From the NCBI GenBank assembly GCA_040414495.1, contig JBEDUI010000268.1, positions 1-16,542 of the forward strand: a stretch of DNA of 16,542 nucleotides, read 5' to 3'. This stretch comes from DATAVB01 sp040414495 (GTDB lineage: Bacteria; Actinomycetota; Actinomycetes; Mycobacteriales; QHCD01). Below the pieces are notes generated by a model. That model was not told the DNA's origin. It saw only the letters and a list, made by a program, of their open reading frames with translations, and made no database searches. Made by a program: the position numbers and the translations under genes. Shown here one piece after another: positions 1-6,231 of the stretch (position 1 is the stretch's first letter; every line of letters begins with the position of its first letter).

Positions 1-274
1 GCACGATCAACCGGCGCAGGTTGGAGGCGTTCACGCCCGCGTCCTCGCCCTGGTCGATGACCTTGACCCGGTCGCTCGCGCCGACCAGCGACAGTGTCGC
101 TTGTAGACCGCCCGATCCCCAGCCCCGTGCCACCGGCATTTCCCGCGACCCGAATGGCACCTGGTATCCGGGTACCGCGATGGCGGTGAGCAGGGCCCGG
201 CGTACGGCCCGCTTGGATAATTCGTCGAAAATGCTGTGTCCGCCGGTCTGGCCGACCATGTCATCAATGGTCAT
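1..274 (-). CDS. phnJ: PhnJ, C-P lyase radical-SAM subunit (N-terminal part only)
   Basis: PhnJ is the radical S-adenosylmethionine subunit that breaks the carbon-phosphorus bond of 5-phosphoribosyl-1-phosphonate inside the cytoplasmic PhnGHIJ complex. Only the first 91 codons are in the window; the frame stays open to position 1. The visible part carries the hallmark stretch AVPGYQVPFGSREMP followed by GWGSGGLQ, nearly identical to E. coli PhnJ. Gly36 here aligns with E. coli Gly32, the residue proposed to carry the glycyl radical. The cluster-binding and catalytic cysteines lie in the C-terminal half, outside the window. The ATG (274-272) overlaps the phnI stop as ATGA, which fixes the start and indicates translational coupling. 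The next genes off the left edge are probably phnK, phnL and phnM, judging by the usual order. Confidence 0.95.
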   Translation of the reverse strand, partial: MTIDDMVGQTGGHSIFDELSKRAVRRALLTAIAVPGYQVPFGSREMPVARGWGSGGLQATLSLVGASDRVKVIDQGEDAGVNASNLRRLIV

Positions 275-1443
275 TTCGACTCCGCCGCGCTGGTCGCGAC
301 CAGGTCGCAGTCAGAAGCCGCTGGAGTCAGTTCGCTTTGCGTCTCGGCCCGGGCGACTCGCATGGCCTGCTTACGCTCCAATGTGGACCGGAAGTCCACG
401 TAATGCGGCAGCTTCAGGTGTTCCAGGAAACCGGAGGCATCCACGCCATCCAAGGTCACCAATACCTCCTGCGCCACACCGGTCGTGCCGGCATCGCGGT
501 GCACGGCCAGATCCAGGCCAGCCATCGCAATGGCCTTCCGCTCGTTGTGCCCGAAACACAGGCCATAACCGGCATCGATCCGGGTCCGGTCCTCGGTCGG
601 ACGATCCAGATCGTCGAACGTCTCCACGTCGGTCACCCGGACCTCGGCAATGCTCACCGGATTTCCGGTCAGCGGGTGGCGCACCCGCACCGGCAGGGCG
701 CCATGCCGTACCTCGCCGGGAATTTCGTGACCCGGTTTACGCGGGTCGAAACGCTGCGAATACCACAGATGCGTCATCGCGCCGGTTTCCGCGCGGGCCA
801 AGGCACTGAGCACCGCGGAACGGGGAGCGCCGGGCCGGGCCGGTTTACGGGTGATGTCGTACGGCTCGGAATCATTTCCGGTCCGCCGTTCCACCATCAG
901 ATCCATCGCCCGCAGCAGATCCAGTACGCGCGGTGGATAACGATCATCATGCTCATGATCGTGCGAGTGCGTGTGGTCGTGCGAGTGACTGTGATTGTGG
1001 TGATTCGCGGCCGTCTCGGCCGCCTCCGCGCGAGCCGTTTCCTCCGGCAGGAGATCCAACAGCCGGCCGACGTAATCCAACGTACGACCGAGAATCTGCC
1101 GGCCAGGCGGATTGCGGAAAGCCGAGCTGATCCGGCGCAGCGTGCGCAGCTCAGATACCGAAACCGCTTCGCTGTAAGCCAATCGCGGCAACGTGGAGCG
1201 GTGGGCCCGTAGCAATTGCGCCGCCTCCAACACATCACCCTCGGACTGCCGAATGGCCCGGGCCGCCAGGTCCGGTGCCCACAGCGCCGCCTCGCCCATC
1301 ACCCGATCCACCGCCAACCGCAGCCGTTCCAGGATCTGGTCGGTGGCGAGCCATTCGCTGCCGCCGACATCGCGACTGCGGCGGACCAATTCCTCCGCCG
1401 CCCGGATCGCGTCGTCACCACCGCGGGCGCCCGCGTACCCCAT
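271..1443 (-). CDS. phnI: PhnI, C-P lyase core subunit with a histidine-rich linker
   Basis: PhnI, with PhnG, PhnH and PhnL, transfers the phosphonate onto the ribose of ATP, releasing adenine, as the first step of the C-P lyase pathway. The protein is 390 aa, against 354 in E. coli. Family landmarks are present: LAVDRVMGEAALWAPDLA near 43-60, RISSAFRNPPGRQILG near 104-119, RIDAGYGLCFGHNERKA near 288-303, and GFLEHLKLPHYVDF near 338-351. Residues 148-165 form a histidine-rich tract with ten histidines alternating with N, S, D, T and E (DNA 949-1002). It falls where E. coli PhnI has a variable, non-histidine linker. The C-terminal tail after about residue 368 is also longer than usual. The ATG overlaps the phnH stop by one base (TGATG). 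Metal binding or storage by the tract is an inference. Confidence 0.95.
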   Translation of the reverse strand: MGYAGARGGDDAIRAAEELVRRSRDVGGSEWLATDQILERLRLAVDRVMGEAALWAPDLAARAIRQSEGDVLEAAQLLRAHRSTLPRLAYSEAVSVSELRTLRRISSAFRNPPGRQILGRTLDYVGRLLDLLPEETARAEAAETAANHHNHSHSHDHTHSHDHEHDDRYPPRVLDLLRAMDLMVERRTGNDSEPYDITRKPARPGAPRSAVLSALARAETGAMTHLWYSQRFDPRKPGHEIPGEVRHGALPVRVRHPLTGNPVSIAEVRVTDVETFDDLDRPTEDRTRIDAGYGLCFGHNERKAIAMAGLDLAVHRDAGTTGVAQEVLVTLDGVDASGFLEHLKLPHYVDFRSTLERKQAMRVARAETQSELTPAASDCDLVATSAAESK

Positions 1444-2075
1444 CAGCTTTCTCCTTGCGTCTCGATCTGAATGCGGCTGCTGCGCGGCAATCCCGCGACG
1501 TCTCCCGCGGCGGACACCAGAAAAGTGTCGACGCCAGCGGGGAATTCGGCGTTCGCCGCGGCCAGCGCTTCGAAAACTGCGGCCGGGACGCCGGTTACCC
1601 CCAACAGGTTCTCACCGTCCACACCGGGGCCCTTTAGTCGCAATATCACCGGCGATTCCGCATTGCCCAAAGCCGCGACGGCCAGGATCAACCGGCAACC
1701 GAATTCCGGATGCAGCGCATCGCCACGCGCCAGCGCCAGAATCTCGGCCGGCGTCGGTGTCCGTAGCGCCACCACCAATTGCGCGGTCGCCAATGGAGCC
1801 TCGGATGCACCAGTCGCGGCGTACAACGCGGTCGCGCACGGATCGTCCGCTGTCTCGGCGAGTACGGCCAACGAAACGTCCACATCGGACAATCCGCCGG
1901 CGACCACCGCAGCCGGCGGCACCTTTTCGGACGGCACATTCAGCGCGGCGATCGTGCCCGGCCGGCCGAGCACCTCGATCAGCGTGCGATAGTCCTGTTG
2001 GGACTGTTCGGGCGTCCGGGTTATCAACCGGATCACCGGCCCCAGACCTCCTGCTGGTGCAGCGGTGATGCTCAC
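1443..2075 (-). CDS. phnH: PhnH, C-P lyase core subunit
   Basis: PhnH is a structural subunit of the PhnGHIJ core complex, needed for the nucleosidase step with PhnG, PhnI and PhnL. The 210-residue product is close to the family's usual length of about 190-210. It carries the family pattern QQDYRTLIEVLGRPGTI near the N-terminus and FGCRLILAVAALGNAESPVILRLKGPGVDG toward the C-terminus as two separated blocks of the same order as in known PhnH. I chose the GTG at 2075-2073 because it overlaps the phnG stop as GTGA, and because residues upstream in the open frame are low-complexity and match nothing in PhnH. The gene overlaps phnI by one base, so it sits in the middle of a tightly coupled operon. 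Confidence 0.92.
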   Translation of the reverse strand: MSITAAPAGGLGPVIRLITRTPEQSQQDYRTLIEVLGRPGTIAALNVPSEKVPPAAVVAGGLSDVDVSLAVLAETADDPCATALYAATGASEAPLATAQLVVALRTPTPAEILALARGDALHPEFGCRLILAVAALGNAESPVILRLKGPGVDGENLLGVTGVPAAVFEALAAANAEFPAGVDTFLVSAAGDVAGLPRSSRIQIETQGES

Positions 2076-2512
2076 GGCAACTCCTCGAACTGGACCGTGG
2101 TGGCGGCGATCTCGTCCCACTCGGCGGCGTGTTCGTCCGCCCGGCGCTCGGCCACCGCCTGACACAGCGCCTCAACCGCCGGCGCATGAGCGTCACCCGA
2201 TGCCGCGACCGCGTCCAGAATTGCCGCGGCCAGGCTGGCGGCGCGGTCATCGCCGCCGCGCATCGACCAACCGGCATGCCCGTGCAATTCGACCGTGCAG
2301 TCGGTGACCAGCACTTCGCCCAGATAAAACCGTTCCTCGGCCACTGGTTCGCGGACCTGCAACAACACCAGGCCTACCTGCGGCGGTTTGACGACCGTGA
2401 GTTCGCTCAACACACCATCGGTGAACAACAGCTCGGCCAGCGGAACCAGCTCGTCGTGGCGCGCGGCCGAGAGCAACTCGGCCCGCTCATCAGCGCTTAA
2501 TGTCGTGTTCAC
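2072..2512 (-). CDS. phnG: PhnG, C-P lyase core subunit
   Basis: PhnG is part of the cytoplasmic C-P lyase core complex and contributes to the phosphonate-ribose transfer catalysed with PhnI. The 146-residue product matches the family length (about 150). It shows the expected layout: a helical N-terminus, VGLVLLQVREPVAEERFYLGE at about 46-66 as a conserved block, a GWSMRGGD loop at 81-88 (GYSWVLGRD in E. coli), and a helical C-terminal half. The GTG start (2512-2510) has GGAAGG about five bases upstream. It lies 33 bases downstream of the phnF stop, so phnG is probably transcribed with phnF. It overlaps phnH by four bases. Confidence 0.93.
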   Translation of the reverse strand: MNTTLSADERAELLSAARHDELVPLAELLFTDGVLSELTVVKPPQVGLVLLQVREPVAEERFYLGEVLVTDCTVELHGHAGWSMRGGDDRAASLAAAILDAVAASGDAHAPAVEALCQAVAERRADEHAAEWDEIAATTVQFEELP

Positions 2513-2545
2513 TCTTGCCTTCCGTTGCCTTCCATTACGGGGGCT

Positions 2546-3268
2546 TCAGGCCGGCCGGATCAATGTCCGGTCGGTAGTCACGTACGCGGCGCGCATATAG
2601 GTGCGGGCGTACTCGATCGGGCGGCCGAGCGAGGTTTCGTTCAGGCTTTCCACCAGCCAGACGTCCTCGTGCTCGCTCAGCTCCATCGCGTCCTGGACCG
2701 CCAGCGGCGGTTGGACCGCCCGGGCCCGGTACCAACCGCGGCGCACCGTCAGCCCGTAGCGTCCGCGCAGCGTCTGGTACACCGACCCGACGTCCTCGAC
2801 CGATTTGTTCAGTGCCGGCAGCGGCGCGTGTGGCAGCACGCTGGAGGCGAACCCGATCGGCTTGTCGTTCACCTCGAAGGTGCGTTGCACGACCCAGACA
2901 TTCGAGCCGGAGCCAAGACCGAGGTAATCCTGTTCCAATTTGGCCGCGCGGCGCGATTCGTTGGCTTGCAGCCGGTAGCCGGGTCGGTCGCCGCGTTTGC
3001 GGACCCAGGCGCCAAAGGAGGGAATCCTGGTTGGAACGATATTGATCTCGCGGGCGCCAACCCAGAATGTGCCGGCGCTGGCGGCCCGCCGGACCAGGCC
3101 GCGGCGGTGAAATCCATCGACGATGCCGCGTGCTGTTCCCCGGCCGATTCCAAACCGTTCAGCCAGCGTTTGCTCGCTCGGGAAGCGCGTGCCTGCCGGC
3201 AGCTCGCCGAACTCGGTCTCGAGCTGCTCGACGATCAAAGCAACCGTCTTTGGCGCCGTCATGGGCAT
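2546..3268 (-). CDS. phnF: PhnF-like GntR/HutC-family transcriptional regulator
   Basis: This is a GntR-family regulator of the HutC subfamily, most likely the local repressor of the phn operon. With the start chosen here it has 240 aa. A winged helix-turn-helix spans about residues 8-72 (FPSEQTLAERFGIGRGTARG, then HRRGLVRR), and a UTRA-type ligand-binding domain follows from about 85 to 230. The open frame continues upstream to a TTG at 3322, but that codon lies inside a 12-bp palindrome and has no well-placed ribosome site. I therefore favour ATG at 3268 or ATG at 3262, neither of which has a strong Shine-Dalgarno sequence. Position immediately upstream of phnG and similarity to PhnF support the name. 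The effector could be a phosphonate, but this is not visible from sequence. Confidence 0.85.
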   Translation of the reverse strand: MPMTAPKTVALIVEQLETEFGELPAGTRFPSEQTLAERFGIGRGTARGIVDGFHRRGLVRRAASAGTFWVGAREINIVPTRIPSFGAWVRKRGDRPGYRLQANESRRAAKLEQDYLGLGSGSNVWVVQRTFEVNDKPIGFASSVLPHAPLPALNKSVEDVGSVYQTLRGRYGLTVRRGWYRARAVQPPLAVQDAMELSEHEDVWLVESLNETSLGRPIEYARTYMRAAYVTTDRTLIRPA

Positions 3269-3314
3269 GAGGTTGCTGGCCTGCTCTGAACTCCATGCAA
3301 ACGTCGGCGATCCT

Positions 3315-3326
3315 TGCGTCAACGCA
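3315..3326. promoter_or_regulatory. 12-bp inverted repeat upstream of phnF, candidate operator
   Basis: The sequence TGCGTCAACGCA is an inverted repeat (TGCGT, 2-base centre, ACGCA). It lies about 47-58 bases upstream of the favoured phnF start and 110 bases or less from the end of the pentapeptide-repeat gene. On the minus strand it contains TTGACG (3322-3317), a good -35 match, but no convincing -10 follows at 16-18 bases. HutC-family regulators commonly bind short inverted repeats over their own promoters, so autoregulation by PhnF is plausible. The sequence does not match the TGGTATAGACCA site known for mycobacterial PhnF. Confidence 0.35.
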
Positions 3327-3375
3327 GCAGTGAGTTCCTCTTGGCCACCGTGCTCGGGATGTGACTCTTAGTTGA

Positions 3376-4206
3376 TCAAGCGGTCCACTGTGGCCAGTGC
3401 GCTGGCACGCGCAGAGCCGGCGGCAATGTCGTAGTCGCGTCGCCTCGAGCCGCATCGACCTGCGCCTGCGTCAGGAACAACGCCGCACCCAGATCAGCGC
3501 CGGCCACATTGGCATCGCGCAGATCGGCGCCGGTGAGGTCGGCCCGATCCAGATCGGCCTGGCGCAGATCGGCACCGATCAGATACGCCCCGCGCAAATT
3601 GGCGCCGCGCAGATCGGCTTGGTGAAGCTTCGCTCCGATCAAATCGGCGCCCCGGTGATCGGCTTTCGGGCCGGGCGATTCGGCCCGCGCCAACTCGCTC
3701 GCCTGTTGCAGCAGCACATTGATCTGCGCCCGCAGATCCTCGATATCCAGTTGCAGCAGAGTCTCGGGCGGCTCATGTGTATGCGCTTGCGTACGCCGCA
3801 AAACGGTCCGCAGCACACTGTGGACAGTGCTGGCCGCCGGCAGGTCCAGCGCGTGCGTGACATACCACAGCAATTCGTGCAGCTGCCGCATTACGCCGAA
3901 TACGGCATACATCTGGCCGGCCGATTCCGGCGTCGCTCCCCAGTCCCGGCCGCCGAAGGTGACCTGGGAAACCTGCTGGCCGGCGCCGAAGCAGTCATAC
4001 ACAGTGCATCCGCGAAAGCCGCGCTGCCGTAACTCGCTGTGGATGCCGCACCGAAAATCCTGGCGCAGATGGGAACATGGCTCGCCGGCGGGCTTGTCGA
4101 TCGCGAAATCAACCGAGGCCGAAAACGCCGGAACCACGCAGCACAGCCCGAAACACCGTCCACAGTCGGCCTGCAGGGCTGCGGTCGGGCGTGTCTGGTC
4201 AGTCAC
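3376..4206 (-). CDS. Cysteine-rich N-terminal domain plus pentapeptide-repeat protein
   Basis: The 276-residue protein has two clear parts. Residues 15-72 hold eight cysteines (15, 18, 22, 23, 44, 53, 67, 72), starting CxxCxxxCC. This resembles the YkgJ/CxxCxxCC putative metal- or iron-sulfur-binding family. Conserved blocks include DFRCGIHSELRQRGFRGC and YDCFGAGQQVSQVTFGGR. A helical middle region (about 95-175) contains a short QAHTHEPPETL stretch. Residues 183-246 are pentapeptide repeats of the A(D/N)LxxA type, predicted to form a right-handed quadrilateral beta-helix, about 12 repeats long. I recognise this architecture from actinobacterial genomes, but its function is unknown to me. The start is GTG (4206-4204) with AGAGAG upstream. 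It reads in the same direction as phnF, but a 107-base gap suggests separate transcription. Confidence 0.85.
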   Translation of the reverse strand: MTDQTRPTAALQADCGRCFGLCCVVPAFSASVDFAIDKPAGEPCSHLRQDFRCGIHSELRQRGFRGCTVYDCFGAGQQVSQVTFGGRDWGATPESAGQMYAVFGVMRQLHELLWYVTHALDLPAASTVHSVLRTVLRRTQAHTHEPPETLLQLDIEDLRAQINVLLQQASELARAESPGPKADHRGADLIGAKLHQADLRGANLRGAYLIGADLRQADLDRADLTGADLRDANVAGADLGAALFLTQAQVDAARGDATTTLPPALRVPAHWPQWTA

Positions 4207-4260
4207 CGTGTGCTCTCTGTTGGATCGTCGGTTCCGGTACTCAGGCTACGACGACGCGAA

Positions 4261-4291
4261 CGGCCGCCCCGAGCCGAGCCCGGGGCGGCCG
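4261..4291 (-). terminator. GC-rich hairpin after the PhyH gene
   Basis: A perfect 10-bp stem (CGGCCGCCCC pairing with GGGGCGGCCG) with an 11-base loop lies 13 bases beyond the PhyH stop codon on the minus strand. There is no clear T-run, which is common for actinobacterial terminators. It separates the Gfo/Idh-PhyH operon from the pentapeptide-repeat gene. Confidence 0.75.
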
Positions 4292-4304
4292 CGGTGGCAC
4301 TGCG

Positions 4305-5081
4305 CTAGAACGGCAACGGGTCGTAGTTCGCCCCGTACGGCGCATCCGGCCGGGTGAATTCGCCCATCAGCGCACGGCGCATCGGCGTGGTGCGCTGCAG
4401 GAACTCATCGGAATTCTCGAACCGATCGGCGCTGCGCACCCACGGCGGGCTGTAGACGTAGTGCGCCGTATACCGATCCTGATCGCCATCGTGCCGGAAG
4501 GTGCGGTGCCACACTCCATTGTGGAACAAAAGCACCGAACCGGCCTTGGCACAGATCACATGCCCGATCGGGGTGTCACCGCGGTTCGCGCGGATGTCCT
4601 CCGGCAATGGCACCTGACTGCGGTGGCTGCCCGGAATCAGCTCCATATTTCCGGTGCCCGGCGTGGTCTGGTCGGTCAACAGGAACGAGGCCCGCAACTG
4701 AATCAGCGGAATTGGATATCCGCACTGGCTGAAGTTGTAGGCGCTCGAACCATCCTGGTGCCAACCGCCATTTCCGGCGTGAGCGGGCTGCATCGTGTTC
4801 CAACTCGCCTGCAGGATGAACCGGTCGCCGAACAGGCCCCGTATCTTGGGCAGTACGGCCGGATGGTCGATCAACCGTTCCAGGCTCGGCTCGGTTTCGT
4901 ACCCTCTCCCCAGCTGGCCGAATGCACGGTCGCGCTTGGCGTGCAGTCGCTCGGATGCCGCGTAACACTCGGCGGCTTCCTCGGCCGACAGCACGTCGGG
5001 AATCACCAGATAGCCCCAGGACTCGAAAACGAACTTGTCCAGGTCGGTGAATTCCCCGCCGGGGACTTCGGGATTCAGCAT
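4305..5081 (-). CDS. PhyH-family Fe(II)/2-oxoglutarate-dependent dioxygenase
   Basis: The 258-residue protein belongs to the phytanoyl-CoA dioxygenase (PhyH) family, cytoplasmic oxygenases that use iron, oxygen and 2-oxoglutarate to hydroxylate small molecules. The visible signature is GGWHQDG, giving iron ligands His108 and Asp110, with the distal ligand most likely His192 in GVWHRTFRHDGDQDRYT and the 2-oxoglutarate-binding arginine most likely Arg203. GSHRSQVPLP at 151-160 is the usual loop. Length is typical of the family. It is the last gene of an operon with two Gfo/Idh/MocA oxidoreductases (41-base gap upstream), and AAGGAG lies about nine bases before its ATG. The substrate is unknown; context suggests a sugar, polyol or derivative. 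Some PhyH enzymes act on phosphonates, and the phn operon is nearby, but it lies in a separate unit beyond the hairpin. Confidence 0.85.
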   Translation of the reverse strand: MLNPEVPGGEFTDLDKFVFESWGYLVIPDVLSAEEAAECYAASERLHAKRDRAFGQLGRGYETEPSLERLIDHPAVLPKIRGLFGDRFILQASWNTMQPAHAGNGGWHQDGSSAYNFSQCGYPIPLIQLRASFLLTDQTTPGTGNMELIPGSHRSQVPLPEDIRANRGDTPIGHVICAKAGSVLLFHNGVWHRTFRHDGDQDRYTAHYVYSPPWVRSADRFENSDEFLQRTTPMRRALMGEFTRPDAPYGANYDPLPF

Positions 5082-5122
5082 GTTCGATGACTCCTTGATG
5101 GTGAGCTGGTGCTGATCCGGTG

Positions 5123-6202
5123 TTACTCAACGAAGGTTGGCAACGGGAGGCCGATCGCTCGTCCTTCCGCCATCGAACGCAAACCCGCATCGAGGATCTC
5201 TTGAGTATCGCGCGCGATCTGCGGCGACACCATGCCCTCGAACGGCTCATCGTGCAGCAGCGAATAGGTGAAATAGTCCGGACCGGAGGCGTAATGCGCC
5301 GGCAATGGCGCGGCCTGGACCGTCTTCGCATCGGTCGAAACCAGTTCTCCGGCCGTGCCTAAATTGGCCACACTGACCTCATCCGGACCGGTCAATGCGA
5401 TCGCGCCGTTCTCGCCGTAGATCATGGTTGGCAGCCGGACCGGGACCGCCGGCTGGGTCCAGCTTCCCTCCACAACGGACTGACCGCGCGAATAGCCGAG
5501 AATCATGATTCCGGTGTCCTCAACGGTGAAGAACTCCTTCGAGAAGCGGCCACCGTGCGCGACGACATGGTTCGGCTGCCCCATGAACCAGCGAGACATG
5601 GCCGCGCCGTAGGAACAAAAGTCCACCGCGGCGCCGCCGCCATTGGTTTCCCGGTCGATCAGCCAACCCCAGCCGACCCGGCTGATCGGTCCCCGGCTGG
5701 CATAGTCTTGCGGCGGACCGCCATGCCCGGCGCGGTTGTAGATTCCGAGCACCCGGCCGATCGTGCCCTCCTCGACCAGGCGCTTCGCGGTGTGAATTCC
5801 GGCCCGCCAGTTGGTCGGCCAGTTCACCATGAGTCGTACGCCGTGTCGGGCCGCGGTCGTCGCCATCTGTTCGGCCAATTCGACATCGGCCGCCATCGGC
5901 TTTTCTTTCATGATGTGTACGCCGCGAGCCGCCGCATCGGCGATTACCTCAGCGGCCCGTCGGTTATCGGCGCAGGTGACAATCGCCTGCGGCCGGGCCT
6001 TGTCGTACAGCTCGTCGGAGCTGGCGAATGCCGGCACCTGCGGATGCAGGCCGCCAAAGTGCTCCCGAAGTTCGTCGTCGGCCACCGAAATGCCGACCAC
6101 ATCGGCGGTCGGGCTTTTCAGCGCGGATTCGAGCAGGCCGCGGAAATGCAGGTGCTCGCCACCGACAAATGCCAATCGGATTCGGTCCTGTGAGGTTGCC
6201 AT
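5123..6202 (-). CDS. Gfo/Idh/MocA-family oxidoreductase (first of three; Asp-x3-Tyr type)
   Basis: This is a 359-residue NAD(P)-dependent oxidoreductase of the Gfo/Idh/MocA family, which interconverts alcohol and carbonyl groups on sugars, inositols and related compounds. The N-terminal Rossmann segment is atypical: FVGGEHLHFRG at 12-22 replaces the usual GxGxxG. The active-site EKP is present (Glu100, Lys101, Pro102). In the block GGGAAVDFCSYGAAMSRWFMG (positions 188-208, split here as GGGAAVDF and CSYGAAMSRW) the family's Asp is kept (Asp194), but the catalytic His position is Tyr198. A tyrosine there is known in glucose-fructose oxidoreductase. The ATG has a strong ribosome site (AAGGAG, about six bases upstream). 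The gene follows the next oxidoreductase after 29 bases and precedes PhyH, in one operon. Substrate is not identifiable. Confidence 0.88.
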   Translation of the reverse strand: MATSQDRIRLAFVGGEHLHFRGLLESALKSPTADVVGISVADDELREHFGGLHPQVPAFASSDELYDKARPQAIVTCADNRRAAEVIADAAARGVHIMKEKPMAADVELAEQMATTAARHGVRLMVNWPTNWRAGIHTAKRLVEEGTIGRVLGIYNRAGHGGPPQDYASRGPISRVGWGWLIDRETNGGGAAVDFCSYGAAMSRWFMGQPNHVVAHGGRFSKEFFTVEDTGIMILGYSRGQSVVEGSWTQPAVPVRLPTMIYGENGAIALTGPDEVSVANLGTAGELVSTDAKTVQAAPLPAHYASGPDYFTYSLLHDEPFEGMVSPQIARDTQEILDAGLRSMAEGRAIGLPLPTFVE

Positions 6203-6231
6203 GGTGCTCCTTATGTATTTGTAGGTTTTCG

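Noticed and set aside
949..1002. Alternating repeat-like DNA (GTG/GAG-rich) as a tandem repeat or small RNA
   Set aside because: It is explained by the histidine-rich coding stretch of PhnI; there is no exact repeat unit.
337..1212. Long plus-strand open frame opposite phnI
   Set aside because: It is antisense to a clearly conserved phnI; its product has no recognisable family and its composition follows the third-position GC of the real gene.
3460..3660. Repeated GCGCAGATCGG-like units on the plus strand as a possible CRISPR or intergenic repeat
   Set aside because: These encode the pentapeptide repeats of the minus-strand gene; spacing is 15 bases, as expected from five-residue units, and there are no spacers.
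4077..5090. Plus-strand open frame of 337 codons opposite the PhyH gene
   Set aside because: It is antisense to a PhyH gene with all metal ligands and crosses the hairpin and the start of the pentapeptide gene; no domain is recognisable.
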